Shown here piece by piece: positions 1-8,561 of a stretch of DNA of 64,000 bases (its first letter is position 1; the number at the start of each line of letters is the position of its first letter). The position numbers were made by a program, and so were the translations under genes. The notes under the pieces are model-generated. The model searched no databases, was not told the origin of the DNA, and saw only the letters and a list, made by a program, of their open reading frames with translations. Source of the stretch: an uncultured Sphingomonadales bacterium. GTDB lineage: Bacteria; Pseudomonadota; Alphaproteobacteria; Sphingomonadales; Rhodothalassiaceae. Where the stretch lies: positions 202,633 through 266,632 of the forward strand of contig CANMND010000004.1 of the NCBI GenBank assembly GCA_947499155.1, written 5' to 3'.

Positions 1-526
1 CAGAATTAACAAGAACTGTCAGGGCAAGGGTAAGGAAAATAGCCGTAGGATCATTGAGACCAGATTCAAGCACCAGCGTGTTTTGCAGGCGGGGTTGCAG
101 GCCAATGCGGCTTTGTTGAATGAGCAAGAATGTGGCAGCAGCATCTGTCGAGCCAACTACGGCCCCCAGCAAAAGGCCATGTTCAAGAGGAATGCCCAAA
201 ATATAGCTGGCAGGTACTCCGACAATAGTGGCCGTCAGTACAACGCCGATGGTTGCAAGCAGAATGGCGGGAAGCCGTGCGCCCTTTAGCCTGCGAATGT
301 CAGTTTCCAGTCCACCTGCGAACAATATGATCGCAAGAGCGACGCTGCCCAAGGTATGGGCGGCCTGGAAATCCGAAAAGAGCACCTGTCCGGGACCATC
401 TTCACCCATCAGCATTCCGGCAATCAGGACAATCAGAAGGATGGGAGCTCCCAATCTGCGCGACACAGGGATCAGCAAAAATCCCATGAAGACAAGTAGA
501 CTGGAGAGCAGAAGTAGTTTTTCCAT
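1..526 (-). CDS. CPA-type (CvrA/NhaP2-like) cation/proton antiporter, N-terminal part
   Basis: The reading frame opens with ATG at 526 and runs off the window edge after 175 residues, so the C-terminal part lies outside. It is strongly hydrophobic with several membrane segments starting at residue 1. Two conserved antiporter signatures are visible: GSTDAAATF near residue 126 and ESGLNDPTAIF near residue 155, both in the ion-translocation core of the CPA1/CPA2 monovalent cation/proton exchangers. By family it should exchange K+ or Na+ for H+ across the inner membrane. CvrA/NhaP2 proteins carry a TrkA-C regulatory domain further on, which cannot be checked here, so the ion is unknown. It is separated by about 110 bp from the next gene on the same strand. 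Confidence 0.85.
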   Translation of the reverse strand, partial: MEKLLLLSSLLVFMGFLLIPVSRRLGAPILLIVLIAGMLMGEDGPGQVLFSDFQAAHTLGSVALAIILFAGGLETDIRRLKGARLPAILLATIGVVLTATIVGVPASYILGIPLEHGLLLGAVVGSTDAAATFLLIQQSRIGLQPRLQNTLVLESGLNDPTAIFLTLALTVLVNS

Positions 527-636
527 TTAGACGATCCGTGCCAGAGGTGGAGGCATAGGTGGGACTTAGCACATAATGTCGTATTTTAGTGTGTAAAGGG
601 TGGACAATAGCGGAAAAATTGGCGTCTGGCACCCGG

Positions 637-1560
637 TCAATATCTGCGAGACATCATGTCTGGTGATATTGGCATGTCGGCGATAGCGTTCGCCGTTCTG
701 TGTGCGATTGCGACATGCAGGTTGTTTTGGGCGCGGGTACGCCTGTCATGTTCCTCAAACAAGGAGCGGACCCCATTGTTGGGAAAAACAGTCGTGTCTT
801 TCACGCCACAAGGTGTCACAGCCTGCAGGTTGCTGCCCACTTTGTAGGTCATGTTCGACGTGGCACGAATCCTGTCGCTGGCAACAATCCTTCCACGCAT
901 CAGAAGCTGAAGCCTAATGTCATAGTGTGCACTTATCAGGCGCGTTTCTTCTGTGAAACGGGCTATTTCCATGCGGTCACAGCGTATGAGCTGATTTTTC
1001 CACAAGCGTTTTGGATATTTCTTTTCACGCAGCTTACTGTTTTTGACAGTTTCCCGAAATGTCACCGGCTCTGATGTGACTTCGAGGACGGCATCAGCCT
1101 TTCGCGGCGACCGAACCAGCCGGATATGGGCGGGAAGGCTGTCAAGAAGGCTCCCGGTCAGATCTTGTGCCAGAATTCGATTGTCGCGGACATGGACATA
1201 AAGGGTGAGGGCATGACGTTCCAGCCAGCCATCATAAAAGCCCGGCCAGTTGTTCGCCACATAGGCGCGTGCGGCAGGTGCATCATACCAATGGATATAG
1301 TGCAGGCTGTCATAGAAAAGGCCATGCTCTGGAGCCTGGGGCGGCAATCGGTCAAGGCGGTTGATAAAATTGTGGCTCAGGGCATCTGGCGTGAAACGTG
1401 CCTGCGCCAGACCTTCATGAAACCAGGCGCGGTCATCAGGGTCTTGCCAGCCGTGCTCACCCGATGAGCCATGGCTTCCAGCCGGGGGGACTGAATAAGG
1501 TCTGGGGCCATCTGAGGTAACACAGGCGGTACAGAGCAATACCAGCAGCGCTATCCCCAT
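637..1560 (-). CDS. putative lipoprotein of unknown function
   Basis: A 307-residue protein I do not recognise. It starts with a very short hydrophobic segment ending in LCTAC at residues 9-13, which reads as a lipoprotein signal with Cys13 as the likely lipidated residue, although the -3 position is Cys rather than the usual Leu. The mature part is rich in Arg, His and aromatic residues and has no membrane segment, so it would be anchored in the envelope and face the periplasm. About 80 bp upstream of the start lies the palindrome AGTATA-AC-TATACT (1640-1653), which could be a promoter -10 element or operator. The gene stands between the antiporter and pyrF with no evident functional link to either. 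Confidence 0.6.
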   Translation of the reverse strand: MGIALLVLLCTACVTSDGPRPYSVPPAGSHGSSGEHGWQDPDDRAWFHEGLAQARFTPDALSHNFINRLDRLPPQAPEHGLFYDSLHYIHWYDAPAARAYVANNWPGFYDGWLERHALTLYVHVRDNRILAQDLTGSLLDSLPAHIRLVRSPRKADAVLEVTSEPVTFRETVKNSKLREKKYPKRLWKNQLIRCDRMEIARFTEETRLISAHYDIRLQLLMRGRIVASDRIRATSNMTYKVGSNLQAVTPCGVKDTTVFPNNGVRSLFEEHDRRTRAQNNLHVAIAHRTANAIADMPISPDMMSRRY

Positions 1561-1688
1561 AAGGCGCGCTTGCCATAAGACAGTTGAGGCAGAAAAAATT
1601 ACAAATCCCCTTCCGATTCAATTTCCTCCAGCTCAGTGTAGTATAACTATACTGTCATTTGGATGAACAGGGCGCACCAAGGTAATGA

Positions 1689-2411
1689 TCAGATTTCAGT
1701 GATGGATTCGATAATCGCGTGGGCAGCTGCTGACGGGTCTTCGGCCTGCGTGATGGGGCGCCCGACCACGATCACATTTGCTCCTGCATCAATGGCCTCT
1801 TCTGGAGTCATAAACCGTTTTTGGTCATCGGCGGCGCTGCCTTTTGGGCGAATTCCAGGGACGACCAGTTTGAAATCACGGCCTGCTATGGAGCGGACTG
1901 TAGAAATTTCATGAGGGGCGCAGACGACACCATCAAGGCCGGATTTCTCGGACAGGCGAGCCAGCCTTGCCACCACTTTGTGGGCTGAACCTTGCATGCC
2001 GAAACTATCCAGATCCCCTTCATCAAGGCTGGTGAGTACGGTGACAGCAACGACCCAGGGCGGGGTCTTCATGCCAACGCGTGCCGCTTCATTGGCGGCC
2101 GTATCCATGGCTGCCCGCAACATCTCCTTTCCTCCTGCGGCATGAACTGTGAGGATGGCCGGCTTAAGTTGCATGACAGACTGTACAGCCCCTGCCACCG
2201 TATTGGGGATATCATGAAATTTGAGATCAATGAACAAGGGCACGTCATAGTGTGCCAACTTCTCCACCCCTTGCGGCCCGTGTGCACAAAAAAACTGCAA
2301 CCCAACTTTGAAGCCACCAACAAGGTCCTTCAATTGTCCGGCCAGTTGAAGGGCATGGTTAAGGTCACTGGTGTCAATTGCACAGAAAAGGGGGTTTTTA
2401 AATTGTGCCAT
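1689..2411 (-). CDS. pyrF: orotidine 5'-phosphate decarboxylase
   Basis: This enzyme converts OMP to UMP, the last step of de novo pyrimidine synthesis, in the cytoplasm. The 240-residue length is normal for bacterial PyrF. The catalytic signature DLKFHDIPNT is present near residue 58, and the phosphate-binding C-terminal part contains VVPGIRPKG and VIVVGRPIT. The open frame extends about 30 codons further upstream into the lapA-like gene. I chose ATG 2411 because the AAGG five bases before it is a good ribosome binding site and because family members start with this N terminus (MAQFKNPLFCAID). It is the last gene of the ihfB-lapA-pyrF group on the minus strand, 43 bp after the lapA-like stop codon. 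Confidence 0.95.
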   Translation of the reverse strand: MAQFKNPLFCAIDTSDLNHALQLAGQLKDLVGGFKVGLQFFCAHGPQGVEKLAHYDVPLFIDLKFHDIPNTVAGAVQSVMQLKPAILTVHAAGGKEMLRAAMDTAANEAARVGMKTPPWVVAVTVLTSLDEGDLDSFGMQGSAHKVVARLARLSEKSGLDGVVCAPHEISTVRSIAGRDFKLVVPGIRPKGSAADDQKRFMTPEEAIDAGANVIVVGRPITQAEDPSAAAHAIIESITEI

Positions 2412-2454
2412 GGGAACCTTCATTTGACTGGCGAGAAGAAATTGGGCATGCCCG

Positions 2455-2817
2455 TTAAGTCTTTGCGGGAGGAGTTGCCTGTCCTGGAACTTGTGCCTTG
2501 TCAATGGCGCCCATCATAAGAGCCCTTTTTTCAGCAGACTTGCCGGGTGTGTCAGCAAGGAGATGCTCTGACCTTTCTGCGCGCTTTTCCGCACGCCGGC
2601 GGGCGATAAAACCACGCAAACGCGGTGGCGCAAGGACGAGAGCAGTGAGAATAACGCCAAAAAACATGCCGCCAAAAAAAATGGCATAGAGCGGCATTCC
2701 GACTGTCAGATCGGTTACGGGCAGATGGAGCAGGGTAAAGGTTCGGTTGTTAACAGCAAGAACCACAAGCACCAGTGCAAGCAGGAGTGCCGGTAATCTG
2801 ATAAATAATATACGCAT
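2455..2817 (-). CDS. lapA: LapA/DUF1049-domain membrane protein
   Basis: A 120-residue inner-membrane protein with two hydrophobic segments (about residues 5-25 and 40-62) followed by a basic, Arg-rich cytoplasmic stretch (ARRRAEKRAERSEHL). This is the layout of LapA (YciS) family proteins. In E. coli LapA works with LapB to assemble and control lipopolysaccharide synthesis through FtsH and LpxC. No lapB gene with tetratricopeptide repeats is next to it here. It lies 34 bp downstream of ihfB and just upstream of pyrF, the order commonly seen in alphaproteobacteria, so the three are probably co-transcribed. The C-terminal 40 residues look disordered. Confidence 0.8.
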   Translation of the reverse strand: MRILFIRLPALLLALVLVVLAVNNRTFTLLHLPVTDLTVGMPLYAIFFGGMFFGVILTALVLAPPRLRGFIARRRAEKRAERSEHLLADTPGKSAEKRALMMGAIDKAQVPGQATPPAKT

Positions 2818-2851
2818 GACTTTGTCCGGCGTTCAGTGTTCGGGCGCTTTA

Positions 2852-3142
2852 TCAGGTTCCGTGCTGGGGGTTTAGCTTGTCACGCAGGTCCTTGCCGGTT
2901 TTAAAGAAGGGGACGTGTTTTTCATCCACCTGTACGGATTCACCTGTACGCGGGTTACGGCCAACACGTGCCGGGCGGGTTTTGACTGAAAAAGCGCCAA
3001 AACCACGCAGTTCCACACGGTCGCCGCGACAAAGGGCAGCGGTAATTTCTTCAAAAATTGTTCCGACAATCCGTTCCACATCACGCTGAAAGAGATGTGG
3101 GTTGGCTTCAGCCAGTTTTGCTATGAGCTCAGATTTGATCAT
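2852..3142 (-). CDS. ihfB: integration host factor beta subunit
   Basis: A 96-residue DNA-bending protein of the HU/IHF family. The signature [19 protein letters not shown] and the following RTGE are the beta-ribbon arm that inserts into the DNA minor groove, and the N-terminal [12 protein letters not shown] matches IHF-beta better than HU. It pairs with IHF-alpha (not in this window) and assists sigma-54 promoters, which is relevant because a sigma-54 promoter occurs at 28997-29012. The start at 3142 has AGGA nine bases upstream. A promoter with a -35 TTGACG and -10 TAGACT lies at 3256-3285, so ihfB seems to be transcribed separately from rpsA, whose terminator lies upstream. Confidence 0.96.
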   Translation of the reverse strand: MIKSELIAKLAEANPHLFQRDVERIVGTIFEEITAALCRGDRVELRGFGAFSVKTRPARVGRNPRTGESVQVDEKHVPFFKTGKDLRDKLNPQHGT

Positions 3143-3255
3143 GGGTGGCGATCCTGTAGCTGTGATCTGGTTTCAAATCGACTGATAACGCCGACACCTT
3201 AGTTTTGCCAGGCACCGCCCCTTGCAAAGGGGATGCCAAGCAGAAACAACTCGTT

Positions 3256-3285
3256 AGTCTATGAGAGTTCCATATGCAGCGTCAA
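3256..3285 (-). promoter_or_regulatory. predicted sigma-70 promoter of ihfB-lapA-pyrF
   Basis: On the minus strand TTGACG (3285-3280) and TAGACT (3261-3256) are separated by 18 bases, a fair match to the housekeeping consensus. It lies about 110 bp upstream of ihfB and downstream of the rpsA terminator, so it would start a new transcript. The long leader between it and ihfB contains no gene that I can see. Confidence 0.55.
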
Positions 3286-3337
3286 GTTAAGCCTCTGTCA
3301 TGGCAGGGTTTTGGCGTTTGATCAGGGCGAACCAGAT

Positions 3338-3378
3338 AAAAATGGCCGCTCTCGGGGGCAATACCCATGAGCGGCCAT
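3338..3378 (-). terminator. intrinsic terminator of rpsA
   Basis: On the minus strand ATGGCCGCTC and GAGCGGCCAT form a perfect 10-bp stem around a 17-base loop, followed by TTTTT. It begins 25 bp after the rpsA stop codon. Confidence 0.9.
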
Positions 3379-3403
3379 CAGTAATTTAGACCAGATCAAT
3401 CAA

Positions 3404-5176
3404 TCAGACGTCTGATTCGCTTTTTGAATCGTCGTCTGAATCTGACTGTGCGTCTACAGTTTCTGCGTCGTTATCTGCATCACTTTTGTCCTCGCGGGCC
3501 TTTTTAAGGGCGGCGCCAAGGATATCGCCAAGGCTTGCACCGGAGTCGGTGGTGCCATATTCAGCGACGGCCTTCTTCTCTTCGGCCACTTCAAGCGCCT
3601 TGATCGACAAGGAGATGCGGCGCTGGCCACGGTCCACATTGGTGACCAGTGCATCCACCTTGTCGCCGACGGAGAAGCGGTCAGAGCGCTGGTCGCCGCG
3701 ATCGCGGGCAAGGTCGGACCGGCGAATGAACGAGGTGTAGCCATCGGTGATGGAAACCTCGATACCGCCGTCGTTCACCTCTGTGACGGTGCAGGTGACA
3801 ATGTCGCCCTTCTTGTTGGCGGCAACATCGGCGAACGGATCGCCTTCAAGCTGCTTCATGCCAAGGCTGATGCGCTCTTTGTCCACGTCCACGTCAAGCA
3901 CCTTGGCTTTCACATGGTCGCCCTTGGAGAATTTGGCGATTGCCTCTTCGCCAGGGGTGTTCCAGTCGATATCGGACATGTGAACCATGCCATCCACGTC
4001 GAATTCGAGACCAATGAACAGACCGAACTCGGTGATGTTCTTGATTTCCCCTTCGACATCTGAATCCGGCGGGAACTTTTCTGCAAAAGCTTCCCATGGA
4101 TTTTCCAGGCACTGCTTGAGGCCTAGGGAAATGCGGCGCTTGTCGGGATCGACTTCCAGCACCATCACTTCCACTTCCTGGCTGGTGGAGATGATCTTGC
4201 CCGGATGGACGTTCTTTTTCACCCAGGACATTTCAGAGACGTGCACCAGACCTTCAACGCCAGCTTCAAGCTCGACGAAGGCACCATAGTCGGTGATGTT
4301 GGTGACGGTCCCGGTGAATTTTGCCGAAACCGGATATTTGGCTTCGATGCCTTCCCATGGATCGGCTTCAAGCTGCTTCATGCCAAGGCTGATGCGCTGG
4401 CTGTCCTGGTTGACGCGGATGATTTGAACCTTGACGGTTTCACCGATGGTGACAACGTCAGACGGGTGGTTCACACGCTTCCATGCCATGTCGGTGACGT
4501 GAAGCAGGCCGTCAATGCCGCCAAGATCGACGAAGGCACCATATTCGGTGACGTTTTTCACGACGCCATCGACCACATCGCCTTCTTTCAGACGCTCAAG
4601 CAGTTCTGCACGCTGCTCGGCACGTGTTTCTTCCAGTACCGCCCGGCGCGACACAACAATATTGCCACGGCGACGATCCATTTTCAGAATCTGGAACGGC
4701 TGGGGAATATTCATCAAGGGGGTGACATCGCGTACAGGGCGGATATCCACCTGGCTGCCGGGAAGGAAGGCCACAGCACCATTGAGATCGACTGTAAAGC
4801 CACCCTTTACGCGTCCGAAGATCACGCCTTCAACGTGTTTGTCTTCGCCATGGGCAGTTTCAAGATGGTTCCAGGATTCTTCACGGCGGGCCTTGTCACG
4901 GCTTAAGACCGCTTCGCCATTGGCGTTTTCTACACGATCAACGAAGACTTCCACTTCATCGCCAACGGACAGTTCCGCAGGTGCACCGTGAGCGCCGAAT
5001 TCCCGCAAGGGGACACGGCCTTCCGCTTTCATGCCAACATCGATAACAGCGAGATCGTTTTCAATGGCGGTCACAATACCTTTGACCACACGGCCCTCGA
5101 ATTGCGGCTGTTCTGACATTGTTTCGTTCAGAAGAGCTTCGAAATCCTCAAGAGAGGGCATTTGCATATCTGTCAT
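3404..5176 (-). CDS. rpsA: 30S ribosomal protein S1
   Basis: A 590-residue protein built from six consecutive S1 (OB-fold) RNA-binding domains. The repeats are visible as recurring motifs such as VTEYGAFVDLGGIDGLLHVTD, NITDYGAFVELEAGVEGLVH and ITEFGLFIGLEF. S1 docks on the small ribosomal subunit and unfolds mRNA for initiation. The C terminus is an acidic low-complexity tail of about 45 residues rich in Asp and Ser. It lies about 190 bp downstream of cmk on the same strand; cmk-rpsA is a classic pair. The leader between them may hold translational autoregulation, as S1 does elsewhere, but I see no defined structure that proves it. A strong terminator follows. Confidence 0.97.
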   Translation of the reverse strand: MTDMQMPSLEDFEALLNETMSEQPQFEGRVVKGIVTAIENDLAVIDVGMKAEGRVPLREFGAHGAPAELSVGDEVEVFVDRVENANGEAVLSRDKARREESWNHLETAHGEDKHVEGVIFGRVKGGFTVDLNGAVAFLPGSQVDIRPVRDVTPLMNIPQPFQILKMDRRRGNIVVSRRAVLEETRAEQRAELLERLKEGDVVDGVVKNVTEYGAFVDLGGIDGLLHVTDMAWKRVNHPSDVVTIGETVKVQIIRVNQDSQRISLGMKQLEADPWEGIEAKYPVSAKFTGTVTNITDYGAFVELEAGVEGLVHVSEMSWVKKNVHPGKIISTSQEVEVMVLEVDPDKRRISLGLKQCLENPWEAFAEKFPPDSDVEGEIKNITEFGLFIGLEFDVDGMVHMSDIDWNTPGEEAIAKFSKGDHVKAKVLDVDVDKERISLGMKQLEGDPFADVAANKKGDIVTCTVTEVNDGGIEVSITDGYTSFIRRSDLARDRGDQRSDRFSVGDKVDALVTNVDRGQRRISLSIKALEVAEEKKAVAEYGTTDSGASLGDILGAALKKAREDKSDADNDAETVDAQSDSDDDSKSESDV

Positions 5177-5365
5177 GTATCAGATTCGTTTCAGTTGTCG
5201 GGGAGCTTTTCATGCCGACCGGTTGTCTCCGGCGGTCTTCTTCCGGGGCTCCATGGCTGACGCCAATCGCCAGCCTTCTTTCCATCCCGGAAGCCAATGG
5301 TTTCATCGCGAAAACACGCACATTTCAGTGCCCGCATATGGCGGATGTCGCCCTGGCCTCATGGT

Positions 5366-6004
5366 TTATCGCGCGGCGTGCTGCTCAACAATAGCACAGG
5401 CGCGCGCGAAGGCCGTTTCTATATCCAATTCGGTCGTATCTAGCAAGTGTGCATCGTCTGCGGCCTTTAGGGGAGCATCACTGCGGGCGCTGTCTCGTTT
5501 GTCCCGATCCTGCAGATCCGCGAGTACACTTTCCTTGGCAACATTCAGCCCTTTGTCCTGCAGCTCTTTTGTTCTTCGCCTGGCGCGGACCTCGTCGCTT
5601 GCGCTGATGAACAGTTTTATATCCGCATCCGGGCAAATAACGGTTCCGATATCACGCCCGTCAAGAACGACTCCAGCCATGCCTTGCGGTGGTTTGGCCG
5701 CAAAATCGCGCTGAAAGGCGAGAAGGGCTGTCCGGACATCGGGAATCGCCGCCACAATGGATGCTGCGCGGCCTGTATCTTCTTTGCGCAGGTCCGGATC
5801 ATTTAAAAGCCTATGGTCCAGATTCCGGGCTGCGGCAAGGGCGGCATTGGGATCTTTTGGATCAGCCTTTTGGCGTAAAAGTGTCAGTCCCACGGCGCGG
5901 TATAAAGACCCAGTATCAAGATAGGCGAGATTGAACTTTTCTGCGAGCTTGCGGGCAAGAGTGCCTTTTCCAGAAGCTGCGGGTCCATCAATGGCGATAA
6001 TCAT
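5366..6004 (-). CDS. cmk: cytidylate kinase
   Basis: A 212-residue P-loop kinase that phosphorylates CMP and dCMP with ATP. The Walker A motif GPAASGKGT is at residues 7-15, the LDTGSLYRAVG element near residue 30 matches the substrate-binding region, and LDGRDIGTVICPDA near residue 115 is diagnostic for Cmk. Its ATG overlaps the aroA stop codon in the form ATGA, so the two genes are translationally coupled. The order aroA-cmk-rpsA is widespread in alphaproteobacteria. Confidence 0.96.
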   Translation of the reverse strand: MIIAIDGPAASGKGTLARKLAEKFNLAYLDTGSLYRAVGLTLLRQKADPKDPNAALAAARNLDHRLLNDPDLRKEDTGRAASIVAAIPDVRTALLAFQRDFAAKPPQGMAGVVLDGRDIGTVICPDADIKLFISASDEVRARRRTKELQDKGLNVAKESVLADLQDRDKRDSARSDAPLKAADDAHLLDTTELDIETAFARACAIVEQHAAR

Positions 6005-7341
6005 AGATCAACTATATCCGCGTTAAGGCAATTCATAAGGTCAATGAAGCCAGGAAAGCTTGTGGCAATAGGCCGGCCGTCACTAATGGTGACAGGATCC
6101 TTGGCAGCACAGCCCAGAACAAGGGCCGCCATGGCGATCCGATGGTCAAGATGAGTTTCCACACTGGCGCCACCTTTGGGCGGCGCACCCGTGCCATGAA
6201 TAACCAGGCCATCAGGGAACTCTTCCACTGAGACGCCATTGGCAGCAAGGGCTGTCGCCATCGCATTCAGACGGTCACTTTCTTTGACCCGCAATTCGGA
6301 AAGGCCGGAAAAATAGCTTGTGCCATCCGCGCAGGCTGCAGCAACAAACAGGGCCGGGAATTCATCGATCATATCAGAGGCAATAGCGGGATCTGGTGAG
6401 ATAGCCTTCAAGGTGTCAGGAGCTTGCAGGCGAATATCAGCCACTGGCTCGCCGCCTGCATCACGGGCATTCAAAAGTGTGATGGTGACGCCCATCTGCT
6501 GCAATGCGCCAAGAATGCCTGTCCGTAACGGATTGACGCCAATGGATGTGAGCGTGATATCCGATCCGGGACTAATGGCGGCGGCGACCAGCGGGAAGGC
6601 CGCAGACGAGATATCGCCAGGCACCGCTATGTCGAGAGGCTCAAGCTCTTGCTCTCCGGTGACAGAGACAGTGCGGGCATGGCCGTCAGCTTTTACCGTG
6701 ATCGGCGCCCCCATGGCTTTCAGCATACGTTCGGTGTGATCGCGGGTGGCTCGGTCCTCATGGACAGTGGTGATGCCCGGCGTATTCAGGCCGGCCAGAA
6801 GAATCGCAGACTTCACCTGGGCAGACGCGACAGGCGGCGTGAAGGTGATTGGCGATGGTGAGCTGCAACCGTGGACGGTCAGAGGCAGCCTGTCTCCCGC
6901 TCGTGCATCAAAACGCGCTCCGAATCGGCTTAGTGGCGTAATCACGCGGGCCATGGGGCGGCTGCATAATGATTCATCACCTGTGAGGACAGCCGTAACC
7001 GGCTGACTCGCCAGCAGGCCCATAAACAAGCGGGTCGTGGTGCCGGAATTTCCCATCTCCAGCACATTGGAAGGAGACAGCAAACCACCTGTTCCCACCC
7101 CATGCACGTGCCAGCGTCCATCATTTTTGTGCACGATCTCCACCCCCATATTCATGAGGGCGGTGGCCGTACGCATGATATCTTCGCCCTCCAGCATATG
7201 GCTGATGCGTGTTTCACCAGTGGCCATGGCGCCCAGAATCAGGGCACGATGGGAAATGGACTTGTCACCCGGAACAGCGGTGTTTCCCTTAAGGGTGGTT
7301 ACTCGATGGGAACGTAAGCGAAGTGGATTGATTTTATTCAT
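6001..7341 (-). CDS. aroA: 3-phosphoshikimate 1-carboxyvinyltransferase (EPSP synthase)
   Basis: This enzyme joins shikimate 3-phosphate and phosphoenolpyruvate in the sixth step of the shikimate pathway. The 446-residue length is normal. Signatures PGDKSISHRALI near residue 25 and GNSGTTTRL near residue 100 bind the phosphates, and LRVKESDRL lies in the C-terminal half. The frame is open for 83 codons further upstream, but that part is unlike the family; ATG 7341 (MNKINPLRLRSH) is the natural start. Upstream and divergent is the FYDLN-type gene at 7486. With hisC and the pheA-aroF fusion it is one of three aromatic-pathway loci in this window. Confidence 0.96.
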   Translation of the reverse strand: MNKINPLRLRSHRVTTLKGNTAVPGDKSISHRALILGAMATGETRISHMLEGEDIMRTATALMNMGVEIVHKNDGRWHVHGVGTGGLLSPSNVLEMGNSGTTTRLFMGLLASQPVTAVLTGDESLCSRPMARVITPLSRFGARFDARAGDRLPLTVHGCSSPSPITFTPPVASAQVKSAILLAGLNTPGITTVHEDRATRDHTERMLKAMGAPITVKADGHARTVSVTGEQELEPLDIAVPGDISSAAFPLVAAAISPGSDITLTSIGVNPLRTGILGALQQMGVTITLLNARDAGGEPVADIRLQAPDTLKAISPDPAIASDMIDEFPALFVAAACADGTSYFSGLSELRVKESDRLNAMATALAANGVSVEEFPDGLVIHGTGAPPKGGASVETHLDHRIAMAALVLGCAAKDPVTISDGRPIATSFPGFIDLMNCLNADIVDL

Positions 7342-7485
7342 GAAGGCTTGGCTTTTCCGTGGTTTTTTTAGATGTGTTGCGGAAGTTTTTGACAGATGTG
7401 TCCTGTCATGGCAATGCATGCCGCTTCCATTATGACAGTGCGCGCTGCGCCGGTTGTCGAAATGACCATTGCAAGGAGCAAATTT

Positions 7486-7839
7486 GTGGCAAAACCTGAA
7501 TGGGGAACAAAGCGCACCTGTCCCAAATGTGGCACGCGCTTTTACGATCTGCAAAAGGCCGATCCCGTCACCTGCATCGATTGCGGGCACGAATGGGTGC
7601 CGGAGTCGATTCTGAAGTCCAAACAGACCATGCCATCGGCTGCAGCCAAGAAGGTGAAGCCCAAGTTGGTCGATTCTGAAACCGACCTAGGTGATGATGA
7701 GGACGATGATCTCGATCTGGGTGACGATGAGGATATCGAACTCGACGATGATGACGATGTGGACATTTCAGTCGAGGATGATGACGAAGACGATGATGTA
7801 GCCTCCGTCGTTGGTGCACCTATCAATGACGAAGACTGA
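7486..7839 (+). CDS. FYDLN acid domain protein (TIGR02300 type)
   Basis: A 117-residue protein with a zinc-ribbon-like head (TCPKCGTRFYDLQKADPVTC and a later CGHEW) and a long extremely acidic tail of Asp/Glu runs. This is the TIGR02300 family, confined largely to alphaproteobacteria and of unknown function. I chose GTG 7486 because AAGGAG lies seven bases upstream at 7473-7478 and the product then starts with AKPEWGTKRTCP as in the family; the open frame continues 30 codons further upstream. It is divergent from aroA and lies 99 bp before tRNA-Ala, its usual position. Confidence 0.88.
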   Translation: MAKPEWGTKRTCPKCGTRFYDLQKADPVTCIDCGHEWVPESILKSKQTMPSAAAKKVKPKLVDSETDLGDDEDDDLDLGDDEDIELDDDDDVDISVEDDDEDDDVASVVGAPINDED

Positions 7840-7938
7840 TCAGGCCTTTATCGAAGGCAAGTGAATTATTCTGTGGGTGGCGGTTTTCCTGCTTGATCAG
7901 TTGGAAGGTTGCCGATATGGTCCGCGCCACCCACAAAT

Positions 7939-8005
<67 letters not shown>

Positions 8006-8014
<9 letters not shown>

Positions 8015-8067
8015 TTCCAGCATAGGCTGGAATGGTGGCCCCTCGGGTTTATTTATTTTCCGAAAAG
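8006..8067 (+). repeat. tRNA-Ala 3'-end hairpin repeat, copy 1
   Basis: The unit starts with GCTCCACCATT (the tRNA 3' end), continues with a hairpin and CCCCTCGGGTT, and ends with TTTTCCGAAAA. In this copy the arms CCACCATTCCAGC (8009-8021) and its complement (8026-8038) make a perfect 13-bp stem around ATAG, so the hairpin includes the tRNA 3' end and could act in termination or 3' processing. Related units are at 8095-8137 and 9294-9355. Confidence 0.8.
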
Positions 8068-8094
8068 CAAACTGCGTTCACTTTCGCTCCGCGC

Positions 8095-8137
8095 GCTCCA
8101 CCATTATCGCCTAGACGATAATGCTGCCCCTCGGGTT
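8095..8137 (+). repeat. tRNA-Ala 3'-end hairpin repeat, copy 2
   Basis: GCTCCACCATT (8095-8105) and CCCCTCGGGTT (8127-8137) are the same as in copy 1, but the hairpin between them has different bases: CATTATCG (8102-8109) pairs perfectly with CGATAATG (8116-8123). The structure is kept while the sequence changed on both arms. Its left flank, tcgctccgcgcgctccacc, resembles that of copy 3. Confidence 0.75.
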
Positions 8138-8561
8138 CACTGATCCAGCCCCTGAATTTCCCGTCATTCCATGGTATATCCCACGGAATCAACAGCCACG
8201 TCTGCATGGCTCTTGACGATATAGTCCCCACTACCTCGCTGCGATTTAACGATGAGATGTCATGTCGGCCCCGTCACCGGGCTTTCAATCATGATTTCAT
8301 GATCGCGTGCCATGCCTCTGATCCTGGGGAAAGAAGTTCCGTGCTGGAGATGGTCCGAGATGGCCGAAACATGGGAAACAATGCGCCCCTATTTGCTTGG
8401 CACTCCTCACGGCAGTTGATCATCTCTGTTTGTGAACCAAGAAGCGGGGCAATCAATAAAGAGAATTTGGAACGCGCTGATACACACTGGAATGTTTGGC
8501 TCCATTAAAACTTAATTATGAATTCCTGCGCAAGGTTTAGATATTTACTATGGAGCACTCC
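8138..8561. other. gene-poor stretch upstream of the HEPN-like gene
   Basis: About 420 bp with no convincing gene. An open frame at 8206-8508 has no good ribosome binding site and no family resemblance. A CGTCATTCC motif at 8162-8170 resembles the end of the palindromic element at 9392-9480, so this may be a degraded copy. The stretch before the gene is more AT-rich than the housekeeping genes nearby, consistent with acquired DNA. Confidence 0.5.

Noticed and set aside
4205-4906. A 233-codon plus-strand frame inside rpsA
   Set aside because: Antisense to the S1 repeats, whose internal repetition creates long shadow frames.
8095-8105. A second tRNA gene suggested by the GCTCCACCA end
   Set aside because: No T arm, anticodon arm or acceptor 5' strand precedes it; the same holds for 9294-9304. 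These are repeat copies of the tRNA 3' end.
8206-8508. A 100-codon frame upstream of the HEPN-like gene
   Set aside because: No ribosome binding site, no recognisable family, composition not protein-like.
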